A stretch of DNA of 64,000 nt from contig NC_045134.1 in assembly GCF_007655135.1 (NCBI RefSeq), positions 8,080,982 to 8,144,981 of the forward strand, given 5' to 3'. How positions within the stretch are numbered: position 1 is the first letter of the stretch; every line of letters begins with the position of its first letter. This document shows positions 47,405-61,198 of the stretch, in pieces. Below the pieces are notes generated by a model, which was not told the origin of the DNA, searched no databases, and was given only the letters and a program-made list of their open reading frames with translations. Position numbers and translations under genes: made by a program. The DNA comes from Punica granatum (taxonomy: Eukaryota; Streptophyta; Magnoliopsida; Myrtales; Lythraceae).

Positions 47405-48240
47405 AAATCATCTCAAAATTACATTTTCTTTCTTTGCAATAATAATAATAATAACAAAATGATAACAATCTAGGGTTAGGGCTTGGGATTTGCCCCTTTT
47501 GAGTCCAATTTCCCTTTTCTACTGAATAAATTTGCACACATGATGTCTTTGATCGATCCCCTTCACCTTATTTCCAAGGCAATTTCTAACATGACTCGGG
47601 GGTTAATTGGATGCACGCATCTACACGGACCCCACATGCATCCAACACGGAGAGCCACATGTTACTGTAACCCCGAGTCACTGTAGACGCACTACTTTAT
47701 ACTCGATACCGAATCATGCATTTACTTGTCGTATCGACAGATTTAGATAATGGATTCACATCCAGACTTACAAATAAGTGCAGCTCATACTTTCTATATA
47801 ATAGTAATAATCAAGTTGACACCGATGACCGGGTTGGTCTAACTCAATTTAACATCCAAGGAACCACTTTACCACGTAGTATCACAATCTCAACAGGCCA
47901 AACGAGAAAAGCAGGACATTCACCTTCCAACACAGAGCTCCGAGCAAAGAGATATATAAAACGACAATTAGCATCATGACATGGAAGACACAGAGGAGAA
48001 CCATGATAAAATGATGATCAATATTAGGGCGGAGGAATCAAAAGTTATCAAACATGTTCCATTGACAAAATACTGGGCGAAGTTTTTCTAATGCGAACAG
48101 AGACAGACATACAATCCCCCCACAACTCTCAGACTACTCCCAACTCTTCTACTAGGCTCCTACTTACCCAAACACCCTCCCTATCAACCCCCAAAAGAAA
48201 CTAAAGCCCACATCGAAAACACAAGAAACCTCAGGATACA
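47405..48240. other. Intergenic region between the TPD1-like and acidic-protein genes
   Basis: Holds the 3' UTR of the TPD1-like gene (an ATA repeat near 47,441-47,453) and, from about 48,000, probable 3' UTR of the minus-strand acidic protein gene. No other gene seen. Confidence 0.5.
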
Positions 48241-48275
48241 TTAAATACGAGTCGCTAGATCCCTCTCTAAATCGC

Positions 48276-50592
48276 TCACTTCCTCTTCTTGGCAGGGGGC
48301 TGAGGCAACTCTTCTTCCTCCTCATCTTCCTCGTCATCCTCTTCCTCCTCCTCTTCCTCCCCATCATCATCGTCGTCGTCGTCATCGTCATCCTCCTCCT
48401 CATCCTCGTCCCCACTGCCTCCCTCACCGTTGGCCTCGGGCTCATCCTCGGGGTCTCCTTCGTCCTCTCCATCTTCGCCCGACCCATCCTCTTCTTCACC
48501 AGCATCATCATCCCCATCATCAGCTTCTTCCTCCTCATCCTCATCATCCTCAGTCTCGCTCCCATCCTCATTCTGTGGACCAGGTTTCTTCACAGCGTGA
48601 AGCTGTGCAATCGGAAAACTGCAAGCCGATAGGTAAGGCAAAAAATCAATCCCGTTATAACTATTTACTCTTTTGCTGAAGTAGCTGAACCATTCAGTTA
48701 CCTTCCATACACATCCTCCTCTTTTGGGGAGACAACTCCGCTGGGCAGATATTTCATCTGAGGAGGAAAAGGAAGAATGAGAACCAACTAAAGTAACATT
48801 TATGTTAATTGCCTATTACAGATAAGTGCAGTGAAGGGGAAAAGAAAGCCGGGCAATTTTTTTTATTTTTTATTTTTGGACAAATATGAAGATTAAAGCA
48901 GAAAATTTCTTTCCACAGTCATTGCATTTGCAAAAGAACTACCGAGAAATTTAATGAAAAAATCATCATGCTTTCCCAGCAATAGGACCTAAAACTACTA
49001 GCAACGGAGGATCAAGCAGATGGTGACAATGGGAGAAACAGATAGAAACACACATTGAAGCCTATCAGATCAAGTTTTCAGATGGTTATACAAACAAATG
49101 AGGCAATGCAAAGGATGAACAAAGTTCAAATAACTAACAGACAACAGAGACTCTGAGGACGCCCAAATATCGGCCAGTTGTATATGGGATTACAGGCTAT
49201 AGCTCTACAGATTGAGGGCACACTCCAAAGCCGATAATAAAGTGCCTTGACAATACCACCGAAAGGGGAAGGAAGTGGCTTGACAAGGAATATGAGAAGA
49301 CTCAGCATTTAAATCTCACACCAAAGGAGATTCATAAAAAGACATTGGCTAAGTCATAGTAATCGAATGCAGACCTTGTATGAGACACTTCACTAATTGG
49401 CCATGAAAAACACATTTCGTTATCAGCCAGGACTCTCAAATGAAACAAAAAGGCAAGGCCACCTAATTAGCCTTACAGCTAGGATTAGATTTATACCACA
49501 AAATTATGGAAATAAACAAAGTGATAGATATGAAGCTCGAAGCCAATAAAAGAGATTTTTTTATATTAAATAAATGTATCTGCACTCTTCAGATTCTTAC
49601 TATCCTGTTGTTATTTTCCAGTGAATGTTCTTCATTTCAAAGGGGATAGATTTGGAACAAGACATTCTATATTTGACGGCAGAAAACAATAATCTGCACC
49701 GAGCTGAGATAAGACCCTAAATTTTCCTGAAACCAGCACTAGTTCCACTTTCTTCCACGGCCGGTAGGCCTCGCACAGCAACATGGTCAGTCTAGAAGCC
49801 CTACCCATGTTTGGTCTATTATAATGGTAAACTTTGACCTACCAAAAGTTTCTGATCTGGGATAACTGACAACTGTTCCAAGGCAGTGGGTACCCTTCCT
49901 TTCAACTAAATGTGTTCTACGTATATGAGGGACAGTGCCAGTCTGGGTAAAGGGACTCAAATGGGAAAATTTCTCTTACTGTCAGTTCCCAAAAGAGCAA
50001 AACCATGGAACAGTCGGATCTACTGGATAATACCAATCTCAGAACAGAAGCTAGTAAGCAAAAGGCAAGAAGCCAAAGCTAAATAAAGCTAAATAAAGCT
50101 ACAATCACATCTCTACGATTAAGAAGGCTATTTCCACAACGGTAACTCAAAATAGCACAAAAACTACAAGAAAAGGGAAAGCCAAAAGGCAACTCATGGG
50201 CAAAAAAATTTGAACTTTCTCAACCATAATCACCAAATCAACCAAGTCTCAGTCCAATACAGCCTTCTTCTACACCAACAAACACAGCATGACATACCCA
50301 GTTACAATTCAACCAGAAAACGCCGACAATTTCACATCTTTGAGACACAAAATCGGGAAATTCAACCGAATAGCAGAGCATTCACAGCATTAACTTCGAG
50401 AACAGTGAAAAAAACACAAAAATTGCTGATTTTAAGGAAAATTACGGAGCAGAAGCGGGTCAAGATATATACCACCAGAAGCGAGCAAGCAAGATTCTTC
50501 ACGGCCATAAACACGGCCTCGGAGAGGAGAGCCTCCACGGCTGAGCTGAGGAAGGTGTCGAATACGACCGGACAGGAGCACAGACCCTCCAT
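48276..50592 (-). CDS. Highly acidic Glu/Asp-rich protein, probably nuclear, about 172 aa, three exons
   Basis: The last exon (48,618-48,276) encodes a long run of Glu and Asp, from about residue 77 almost to the end, then ELPQPPAKKRK with a basic nuclear-localisation-like tail. A 56-base exon (48,757-48,702) encodes LPSGVVSPKEEDVYG. An upstream exon from the ATG at 50,592 (MEGLCSCPVVFDTFLSSAVE) to a donor at about 50,473 joins these in phase with total length divisible by three. The second and third exons are well supported; the first, across a 1.7 kb intron, is inferred, and translation could instead start at the ATG at 48,757. Acidic proteins of this composition include histone chaperones and prothymosin-like factors, but no domain identifies this one. 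Confidence 0.65.
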
Positions 50593-50959
50593 AACGAGCA
50601 AACCCTAGCTAGAAGCACACTCGAATTCTCTGGAGAGAGAGAGAAAACCTAGACCAGAAGCGAGGGAAATCGATAGAATTAGGGTTTTGGAGCAGAGGGG
50701 TTTATGTTAGGACATCGCGGGCATTAACGTAATAGACAGGGGCAGTAGAGGAATTGCAGTAATTAATTGCTGTTCTAATAATCTAGATAGGGATCTTACG
50801 TTGTCACTGCCTGTGTCCTGAGCAAAGGAACAGGAAAATCCTGAACCGTAGATTTTGCAGAATCGGACGACTCTCGTCAGATGTTTGATGATGTAACGGA
50901 GATTCACGGCATCCATTGGCCGCTGATTAGCTGGAGGTGGGGGAGTGTTCACTTTGACT

Positions 50960-53900
50960 TTATTTCCAATCCCTAGACACGGACGGACCCCACACGTGAC
51001 TCCACGGAAGCTTACGTGAAAATCTCCGAAATATACATTTCAGATGTTATTTTCCCCAAGATTAAAAAAAAAGATAAAAAAAAACATATCGATCGTAATA
51101 ATTTTTTTCAATATTCTAGGCAGTAAGTGCAAATCCATGTCCCTCTTTTTCTTTTTTAATTACAAAAAAGTCCATAAACATAATATATTAAAATATAATT
51201 CCTAAATATCTAATAAGAGTGTCTAAATAGTCTCATCCGATATCGAATCATGGATATCTTGGTCATCAGGCGAGATGTGCGTCACTTCGCTATACTTTCT
51301 CTTGATCGATGCTCTTCTTTTAGTTGAAGCTATTACTAATCTCCGTTATATACCATTTGCATCTTATCTTGGACATTATTTCACTCCTTAGCCATATGTA
51401 GTAGATCGGAGTTGTCCTTGGATTTCGAGGAACTCTAACCTTCATGCTCACAACCTAGCCCATTAGTGCTTTGCGTCAAATTTTGATTTCTTTGTCGTGT
51501 ATGAAGGTTATCCTTATAACAGTGCCTCGGGCTATTATGAATAATCTCATATTTGGAATCAATGTTTTCAATACCGCACAATCATCGATCGATCATGGTT
51601 CAAATAATTCGACTATTTTAATCGTTGGACTGACCACTTGTATTTTTATTTTAAAGACATGAAAAATTTACCAATCTAACATAATTATGTTTTTATTGAC
51701 TTTCATAAATTTTTAAAAATACTATAATCACTGGATCTTCCGCACGCACTATGCGAAGCGGATAAATGAAGCAAAATCATATTTAGAATTTTCAAGTAAT
51801 GAAAGAAAGTCATTTTAAATGAGATAAAGAGCAAAACTAAAAGGCAATGGAAGGCGGGTAGAAGAAAAGACAATGGAGAGGAGAGGGAAAGGTGATGTGA
51901 GACACATGACGGAAAGATAGGAAAAAGTTGTGGAAAGAAAGTTATTTTTTCAGTTTTCTACTTTTCTTCGTATATTTAAAATATTATTTTTCTTCTTTTT
52001 AATATAATTCATTTGTGGAGGATAATTTCATAAAATCTAGGAGTGCGAGTAAAAGTCTGAAAAATTGAAATATCCGAACCTATTGGGATCAAAATACCCG
52101 AACTCAAAAAACAAAATATACCATATGGGCGAGTTTTACGGCCAGAAAAAGCCTATCCAGAAAAATCTAGGATCGACCAAAAAATCCAGCGATATTCGAA
52201 CAGGTATATATATATTTTAAATATATATTTCAACTTACATTTTATAATTTTTCATTTTTAAAATTCTATTTTAAACCGTAATGCTTGATCGTTCTTCTCT
52301 CATACAGTCATGCCCATTTTTTCTTTCCCTCAGCTCTTGACTGCTCTTCCACACCACGATTCCACCATGAAACGAACCTCAACCCCTAACTCCTTAATCA
52401 TCGAAACTCCATGGTCTTTCCTTTTCTAGAGCCTTCCATAATTTTCTTTGTTTTCCAATGCTGGAGTCTTCTCGTGTATATATGTGTAACGTTGCTTGTA
52501 ATGAGACAAAATGACATATATGAGATTTTTTCTCCATTCTCGTTTTCTTAAAAAGAGTAATTGAATACTCTTTATTTTTCAGTTCCATAAAAAAACCACC
52601 AGAAAAAAAGCAAAGTTATGACTATGAATGATTGATTTTTTATATAAACGGTCCAAATTAAATAAGGACTAAAAAATTTTAGAAAAATCCACCCATACAC
52701 CCGTTGCACCCCTAATAAAATCACAGTTAAAATAACTATCATGGGACACAGTATAGATAAATCAAATAATATTCTTTAAAAGATATCATATATTATAATT
52801 TGTATTTCAATATATCCTAAATCATACTTACTCTTTCTTAAACTTATTTTATTTCAATTTTTTAATAAAAGATTTTTGAAAAAAAAAAGATTTTGAGAAA
52901 TCAATCCCACCGCAAATGAATGGTTCAATTGACCAACGTAATTTGTCAATTTTGGCTAAACTTTTAATTAAATAGGCCACTGCAACCCCGATCTATCATA
53001 ACAATGTTTCTTAGTTTAATTGGTCAAACCAGCCGAGGCGGGATCAAGTTTGAAAACATTCATGCTATGTTCGATTGGCCGTAATAGGAATGGAATTACG
53101 AACTATTATTTACGTAATAGTTATTACATTGTTTGTTTTGACCCCTAATCATAATCACTATTACAAACTGGAATCCGGATTTATATCCGCAATAGGGACT
53201 GAATAACAATGCTCCAACCCGCTGTACGTGATCGGTATTATGCGTAAGTAATAGGAGCTTAACTTACTAAAGTACCCCAAATTATTTATCAAATTTACAA
53301 ACCATGTCACTCCTCTTCACTACCCGTCCCTGTTCTCCATTGCCGTCACCAACTTCCACCGTGGCCTCCTTTGGACTTCCACCTGCGGCCAAACCAAGAT
53401 ACTTTCCTACCTGTCCTCAAGCCGACAAAACCAGATCCGGCTCGCCGAGCTTGACATAATTCAAGGGCTCGTTAGAGCAGCTCGAGCCCTCTAAACAACT
53501 TGAGTCCTCTGAGGAGCTCAGGCTCCGAAAGCCTCCTAGGGCTAGCAAGTCAATGTGCAAGCCCTAGTTTGTCGAAGCAGGGCTCGGGAGCCTGGGTCCT
53601 CTAGAGAGAGAGATAGGGCTCTCAAGCTCCTGGTTAGCCCAATCATGACTCATGGTCTACCGGGCTTTGAAATAATTTAAAATAATTTTTAAATATTATT
53701 TTAATTTTCCTTAGGTCAGGGCATTTTCGTCTTTTAATATTCTATTATGTTTAACCGATTGATCGGTCAAATAAAAAAGTCTCAAATCTCCACCTTCCTA
53801 TTCCATCCAATTATAATTCTTTTTCCATGTTTTAATTCAATTCTAATTACATATTTATCATATTTCCCATCAATTTTATTCATGCGAACCAACTGTAGCA

Positions 53901-55370
53901 TGAGTGAGACGAAAAATCCATCCAATCATTCAGCTTGTTTTTCTTTTCTACTCCTTTTTTTTTCTTTGTATTAATTTTTTCAATACAACATATGAGTATA
54001 AGGCTATTTTTATTATGGGTGATCGGTTCCGAGTACCTTTTCTTTTACGAAACTCAAACTCTATCATGTTGAATCTCGAACCAAAAACCTATATTATACC
54101 CCAAGTTCCAGGTACTTGGTGGAACCTATAATTTTTTTTTTCAAGTATCTAGAGTACCTAGAATCGGCTCTGTTTCAGAGAAGGAACAAAAAGATAATAT
54201 TAAGGAGTCAACCGGTGGAACCTGTAATTTCAGAGAAGGAACAAAAAGATAAGGAAAGAAAAAAGAAAAAAGAAAAACGAAACTTGAGCTTAAATCAGGT
54301 GCGGTTAGAGGCTAAAGGAAATCAATGAAAGCACCATGAAACAATCACTTCAAACAGGAGCTCAGAGGAAAACACGCGGATATAACGGAAGCGGTGGTCA
54401 AATTGACATATTGAGGAGTCAATCGGGTCGATTTGGGGGGATGGGGGATCAGAGGTACAAGTGAGAGAGAGGGTACCTGAGGATATTCTTGGGATTGAAT
54501 GAAGAAGGCGGCAGGCGAATCAAATCCAAAACGAATCCATCGTTGTCGTCGTCTCTCTCTGCTATCTAATCTATGGTGTGGGATTTAGATCAAGGTGGGC
54601 GGGTGAGACTATGAGAGGAGAGGAGTGTGTGAAATGGAGAGAGAGAGAGAGAGACTGAGTTCAGAGCTTAAAATTGATACTGAGTTCGTCCATTCTACTG
54701 TCTAGTATCTGCTATATAACTTTACTCCTTTTGTTTTGTTTTTTTTAATTAGTAAGTATAAATTAGTTCCGGATATCGATTTCGGTTTCGATTCTGAATA
54801 CCCTGTAAATAGGAACCGAAATTAATTTTTCACTATTTTTTATTTTAATACCCAGACCCTACCCTATTTTCAATATGAGTTACCCAGACCATATCCTAAC
54901 GAGTAAATTTCGACCAACTCCGAATATATCCGGTTTCCACGCACACCCCTATTATTTACCACTCAACATGCGAATCTTTGATCATTGTTGCTTTTTTCCG
55001 TGTCTAAATAGATGGAAATCCCTGGAAAATTCTGATCGAATAATTCATTTCTTTTCATTTCAACCAAAACAATGAGAGAGGAAAATATATTCGCGCCATA
55101 TATGCCTGAACAAATAATTTATTGAATAGACGTACTTTCCGATGTAACATAATTAATTTATGGGTTAATTAATTAAAAAGTAAGAATTTTTTTCATTTTA
55201 TTAATTCTATCACGAATATTTTTCTTTATAAAAAATGACATAAATTATCGATTTGATATCAATATTAGCACGACATCAATTTTAACTAAAGTTGATGACA
55301 TGTAATACCGATGCCACGTGACTCATGATAATTTGTCAAGTGGGATCTATAAAAATTTCTTTCTAAAAAA
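50960..55370. other. Gene-poor stretch
   Basis: AT-rich with no supportable gene. Noted items: a G+C-richer block at 53,300-53,650 full of 'ctcgagccctc'-like repeats, a direct repeat of 'tttcagagaaggaacaaaaa' (54,172 and 54,231), and a purine-rich patch at 54,480-54,660 that could be the leader of a lost or undetected gene. None has coding support. Confidence 0.5.
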
Positions 55371-55378
55371 TAATAAAA

Positions 55379-55570
55379 AAGCAAAATCAAAGGGGACAAG
55401 AGGAGAGGCGGTGGCCGACAGTGGAGCCCTTGCTAGCGGCCACCATCTCCCGATTGGAATCGCCGATGTCTTCTGTGGTCACCGACAACCCCAATCAGGG
55501 GATGGTGGTCGCCGGCGAGGCCCCCACCACCGGCCACCGCCCTCCTTTTGTCCCCTTTGATTTTGCTTCT
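55379..55570. repeat. GC-rich imperfect hairpin of about 190 bp
   Basis: The left arm 'gcaaaatcaaaggggacaag' (55,380) pairs with 'gtcccctttgattttgc' (55,551-55,567), and pairing continues inward through 'ggcggtggcc', 'gccaccat' and 'tcgccgatg'. The loop is only about 20 bases. It is GC-rich in AT-rich DNA. Either a small foldback element or a hairpin RNA locus. Confidence 0.65.
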
Positions 55571-55970
55571 TTTTTTTTTGTTTTTTTTTTTTGTGTAGAA
55601 TTATTTTTGATCGCCGATGTTGGGTTTCATGATCTAAACTCATTTAGCAGTTAGACATGACACAGGACGAATTATTAGCTGAACCTGTAGTTGAAAAAGA
55701 CTGCAAAATCCAAACTAAAAAAACCCATTTGGGACTCTCAATCTCCCTCTAATTACTGAACGAAGAGAAGGCAGCCCATTTAACCAGCCCACGGTACTCG
55801 GCGAAAGGACAACTGATGATTACAAAGGAATTAACACACCGTATTGGGAGTGCCGTTCGCATGACATGAATTGAAGTGATTAGAGTTGAATGCCTTAGGA
55901 TTTGTGCGGGATTAGAATTGAGATTGTGGTTAAATTATTTGGTTTGGTAAGATTTTGGGAAAAAAAAAGT

Positions 55971-56008
55971 ATCTATATCTATATCCATATCCATATCCAT
56001 ATCTATAT
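55971..56008. repeat. ATCTAT/ATCCAT microsatellite
   Basis: Six-base period 'atctat' and 'atccat' alternating over about 38 bases. Confidence 0.75.
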
Positions 56009-56009
56009 T

Positions 56010-57499
56010 ATATAAGTAAAAATTGATTCCTAGAAATTATTAATAGGGTTAGAATAGTCAATTTGCCTTATCAATAAATAATTTTTGTAAAACTTTCTTA
56101 TGTTATTATAAAATTTGAGAGGAATTCAAAAAAAGTATATTTTTCTATTGTTATAGCAACTATATTCAGTATAATAAATGCCCAAGATTGAATTGTTTAC
56201 ACCTAATTTCTGCACTCCGTTTGAAAATCCTTGGATCGGGTTACATGGTCGTTGGTTCCGAATTTGGATAGATTTAGACCTAACCCGGGAGGAGATGGTG
56301 ACCTGAATTGATTTTTCATTGGAGTCCAAATTATTGTTGAAATTTTAATAGATTTTCATTGATTTTCATTGATTTTTCAATAGATTTGGGTTGAAATTTT
56401 CCAAGCCCATGAATGAGGTCCAAATATGGAAGCCCAATGAAGAGCCCATTCCCATAATGAAGATATAAGCACATGCGTTTGTCTATCAACAGAGCAATAT
56501 TCTCGTGTTATCTTTGATTTTAGGAAGTCAAATAAGTCGGATATTTCTCCGATATAGTTTAATATTCTATCTTTTAGGTAATTTAGGTAGACTAGATAGT
56601 CAATTTCATATTCGCATTTTATTCCGATGTCGTATTTTATGGGCGTATCCGATTACGATGTATTTCTAGGGTTTTATGTACACGCCTATATATGCGTGTC
56701 TTCTAGTTCGTTTTCGGCTCTCCGCACACATATCAATCAAACCCGTACTTTTTTATCTTTCGTTTATCGCACTTTATCTTCATCACACTTTCAATTCCCC
56801 ACACTTTCGTTTATCGCACCTTACTTTTCTGCACCTTTTAATTCTCGTTCATCTATCCAGGGTTTTTAAGGCGGAGACATTATCTTCCTTTGGCACTGCT
56901 TGCCAAAGATTATTGAAAGGTCTGGTTCACTTGCATCAAGTTTCAAACTCAGCTTCTTAGGCTGAATAGTGGCTGAATATCAATTGAGTGGGCTTCATAG
57001 CCACTTGATCGATTTCAGACTCGTGTTCGTGCGTAGAAAATTGATGGAGAAACCTAAATGGTCAAATCCTGAACCGTGAATCGTCTAAGGAGCACTCTAA
57101 TCTTGAAAACCCAAATCTAGCCTCCAAACAATCCCACGGACTTCTAAGACCGTGGTACACACTTTGTTTTGGTGGGGTCGGCTAGTGACACGTGGATATA
57201 CTTGGAATTGCTTCCCAACACACCTGGATCTTTCCTTCGCATTGCCAATTAGGTGTAGAGCGTAATTAGCGTGAACAACAATATATAAATTTCTTTTCAG
57301 TAGAAAAATTATGATATATAATTTAAAATTACTTATATGATTATATTAATTATAGCATCCATATATCCACACTCTGTATATGATAAAATGCACCGTTTAA
57401 CATATACAAGAACAAGCTCTTTCGAACTAATATAATGTAGAAAATTATTAATAAGTGATAATAAATGTAGAAATTGATTCTAGGTAGAATATTATATGT

Positions 57500-57533
<34 letters not shown>

Positions 57534-58095
57534 GCTAAGAATTGGTTAATATAAATGACAATCCATAATTTCATAAATATAACAAATTTTAATTAATATT
57601 GTTCAAATTATCAACAAAATTAGTAATTAACTAAATGACTTAAAAGCAAGTTTGCTTTTCAAAAATCTAAATAAATTATATAACTTTGTGATAACGATAG
57701 GGTGCATTGCAATAGATAGCACGCTAAAAGAAACAATCAATTTATTATTAACGTAATTTTAAAAGGAAAAATATTATTGCAAGCAAACTAATTTAATGAT
57801 ACTAAGGTCATTTGAAAAAAAAATTACTAATTTCATGAGATTATGATTCAAAAAAATACAAATATATTTAACTACCATTTTGGAAATTAAAATCCCACAA
57901 AACAATATTTTTTGAGCAAAAATAAAATTACAAATTATTAAATGCATGAACGGATTATCCTTGATAAATCTTTGTAATATTAATATATTAATGATTTAAT
58001 AGATAGATAAATCATATTGAATAAGACAATTATTTGAAACATTATTATTGGATTATTTATACTTCCTCTAATGTTATTGAAAAGAATCTTGCCAG
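56010..58095. other. Gene-poor stretch with an AT microsatellite
   Basis: (AT)n at 57,502-57,531. The segment at about 56,330-57,260 has a leader-like pyrimidine-rich part (56,700-56,860) and could be a solo LTR or decayed transposon, but no paired end or target duplication was found. No gene seen. Confidence 0.45.
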
Positions 58096-58099
58096 TACA

Positions 58100-58400
58100 A
58101 GGAACCTCCTTAAAAGTGCACTTTTAATGTGGTTTCAAAAAAGATAAGTTTCTTGTTGTTTAGCAAGAAAATTTGCTATTTAATAAAAATCTTACTGTAT
58201 TCAAAATAATAAATTTCTTACAAAATAATAAGTTTCTTACTATTTAACAAGTATTTTCTTATTTAAAAAAACAATAAGTTTCTTATTGAATAATACGTTT
58301 CTTGCTATTTAATAAAATTTTCATTATTTCGTTATCAACAGTCATCCAACAAACTGTGACGTGGCAACTCAGCTCTTTTTAAGGAGCCTCCTAAGAGAAG
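58100..58400. mobile_element. MITE with AGGAACCTCCTTAAAAG-type inverted ends
   Basis: The left end 'aaggaacctccttaaaag' (about 58,099) and right end 'ctttttaaggagcctcct' (about 58,375) are inverted. The interior repeats 'aataagtttcttac'-like motifs and is non-coding. Confidence 0.6.
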
Positions 58401-60353
58401 TTTATCCCTATTAAAAATTATTGTTTTGAATTCAAATTAATCATTATTTTTATTAATAAGAACTACTTTTTTGTTAAAAAATGTGAGTAACTCCCATAAA
58501 GATAATAATAGGTATGCGATAACGAATTTGTGCAATAGAAGGTATAGAAGACTAGTAAAAACAAAAAGGCCAACATTCACCTAATATTAAGAATTAAATT
58601 ATAATATTAATTTTTCAATTTTTTTTTTTAAAAAAAGGCTTCAGCAACTCCTGCTGGAGCTGAAGGCAAGCTCCAGTGAGGTCTCCTTGCTCGACGCTCG
58701 CAGAGGGCTAGCTAGCAAGGCTAGATCTGGCCATCGCCGGGACAAATTTGGCTTCATTTGTCTGATAACAACCGATAGAGGTAAGTTGCATTGTAGGAGG
58801 TGGATGTCCGACATCAGAGACAGAGAGGTTGACGGTTTTAATTAGTTTGTAAAGTTCCGACAAGAAGATGAAGATTTGAAATGACAAGGATATCGCACCT
58901 AATTGTTAAGATTGATCGAACCAAACATGTTGCATGACCCTTGTTCATCACATTTGCAATGGATTAATTCGATCGTTGATTGACACACATGTAATTGTGT
59001 CTCATCGTTCGACCATGAGATACTATCTTACTCGTATGTCAACCAATTATCGAATCAGTCCATTGCTGATATAGTGGACTTCGTTCATGTACTAATCTAT
59101 GAAGAGTTGCATGTCAACATAATTAAAATGCTGTGGGGAAAAAAAACATAATTAGAATGCTCACCAACAGACAATACGAGCTTATATAGTCTGGTGCTTG
59201 AATCAGAAAATCTTGAATAAAATAATGGTAATTTTCAAAATAATTACATACATTTCAAAAATTGGCAGGTGAATTAAAAATCGAAATGCTCACTATATGT
59301 CACGATAAAGTGAGACATATAAACATACCATATAAAAAGAAGGAGAAATACTTTTTGGATTCCAATTTCCAAAAACAGAAACATTACAATGAAATAACAA
59401 TATATTTGGAAGGAGAAATAGTTTTTGAATTCCAGTTGCCAAAATATTTTTTTTTATAGGTGCCAATTGCCAAAGTAAGAAATACTATGTAATATCATTA
59501 CCATGTATTTTACAAATGTTGCACTTTTAATGGACAAAATAGAGAAACCACAAGCTGGCTTTGACCTAAACATAAAATTTAGGGAGATACAGATATTGGC
59601 CGCATTAAGTACATGTTAAAGGACTGAATATCGCCAAAAATGGCAAGGACTTCAAAGTCCTTCACCAACCCATTTTTTCCTCTTCTTTTTTTTTTTTTTT
59701 GTAATTTATAATTTATTTTTTTAAAAAAAATAAGCCGATAAAGTCGTCGCATCATACCGTACCATTTGCCCATAGAAATTTCACGTTCTCCTCACACCGG
59801 AGCTTTTGCAAGCTCAACTCTCAGAATGACATTATTCAAAAAACAAATAGAACCAGTCGATAGGCTACAAAGAATGCATTACCTTTTTTCAGGTTTGCGG
59901 TCGCAGAAAAAGGCCAAACCTCCGCATGATTTTCCTTTCTTTCTTTTCTATCGTCGATCGGCTAGCGTCTGTTTAGAGAGCTTAAGTAACTTAAAAGTGA
60001 GGTGGGACCACAGCTTTGCAATTAGAGCTCTGATCACCATGAGATCAATCGGCTCCGGCGCGGCGATGGTGTAATTGTGGAAACATTTGCATGCATGTCG
60101 CGTACGTCTCTTCCGGAATTGGTGAAACGGCACAACATTTCTATGGGATTTCTTCATGAAACGACGAGGAGAGTGACGCCCCACCCCACGGTCAACCCGG
60201 TCAAGAAGACACGTCGACAAAACAACGGCAACTACCCCTACAAAGCAATACGCCGTTCGTGTATCACATAAGCGCGGTGATACGCTAGGTAGCTTATCAT
60301 CATAAGCACATGTGCTTTTTACCTTGTACTTATCGCCACCTTTCCCCCGGCCT
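58401..60353. other. Gene-free stretch upstream of the TOPLESS-related gene
   Basis: No gene found. A direct repeat of a 'gaaggagaaatactttttgg'-like block occurs at 59,338 and 59,409. The last few hundred bases before 60,354 become GC-richer and probably hold the promoter. Confidence 0.5.
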
Positions 60354-60360
60354 TATAAAA
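60354..60360 (+). promoter_or_regulatory. Likely TATA box of the TOPLESS-related gene
   Basis: TATAAAA in 'ccggccttataaaagctgcg'; transcription would start about 60,385-60,390. Confidence 0.6.
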
Positions 60361-60387
60361 GCTGCGCTGCGCCCCCCACCATTGCGT

Positions 60388-60527
60388 GCCTCACTACTGA
60401 GCTTATCTCAATTTTCTGATATTGTTTGCTGTGGGAAGAAGAGACTGAGAGCTTCTCAGAGGGGAGGGGGAGGAATTGAGGATTAGCAGTGAGAAATCGG
60501 GTTCGCGTAATCAGAATTCGGTCTCAG
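60388..60527 (+). other. Noncoding first exon of the TOPLESS-related gene
   Basis: Leader-like sequence ending at a donor ('gtctcag' then 'gttagc') at 60,527. The leader intron then runs to an acceptor at about 61,181, 17 bases before the ATG. A leader intron is usual for plant TPL/TPR genes. The 5' end is estimated from the TATA box. Confidence 0.55.
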
Positions 60528-61198
60528 GTTAGCCTCTGATGATTCTCTCCCTGCTTGATTGATCCGCCTCTGCCCCCTAATTCGTTTCGATTCCAGTCAA
60601 AATCCGCTCTGTTTCGAGCAATCGGACTGTTCTCTTGGCTGTTTCTGATGCTTTAATGGCGGCGTTTTGCTGTTCTGCTAAAACGATCGTGAAATTCTCA
60701 GTTTATTCACTCAATTTTTCTGATAAAAAAATGCTACCTTTCCGTTCGTCAAGGCCGTGTGGTACGCCATTTACCGGGTTTTGACTTCCCGGTGATGATC
60801 GTCGAAACAAATATTCTCGTTCGATTTTTAACCGGGGCTTTTTTTTTTTTTGCGCTTGATCTGGAAGAAATGTCGTTGATTTTAAAATTTTGGTTTTTAA
60901 CCTGGTTTTGGACTTTCCGGTGCTTTTTTAGCTTTCCCATTTTCTGATCATCAGTTTCCTGGGCAATCCTCGGGCCATTTCTACTAATTATTATTGGTTT
61001 TAATCTGATTTGACAGTATCCATAATGGAAAATATGGACAAAAAAATCTCAATCCTCTGTTTAATTTATGCAATTTCCCCACGTGATCTGAGTATGATCT
61101 GCAGACTGGAATTTGGTCGATAATAATATGTTTGTGTACTTCATTTTCCATTTTTATCTCGTTAACTAGATTATCTGATAGGTGCCCAGATTGGCAAT

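Noticed and set aside
48164..48571. Met/Arg/Lys-rich minus-strand ORF
   Set aside because: Out-of-frame reading of the Glu/Asp-rich exon of the acidic protein gene.
53055..53900. Possible 0.8 kb MITE or TIR element
   Set aside because: Only a weak inverted match ('gttcgattggcc' against 'ggttcgc') at the supposed ends and no target duplication.
56330..57260. Possible solo LTR
   Set aside because: Leader-like composition, but no matching second end, no clear TG...CA borders and no flanking duplication visible.
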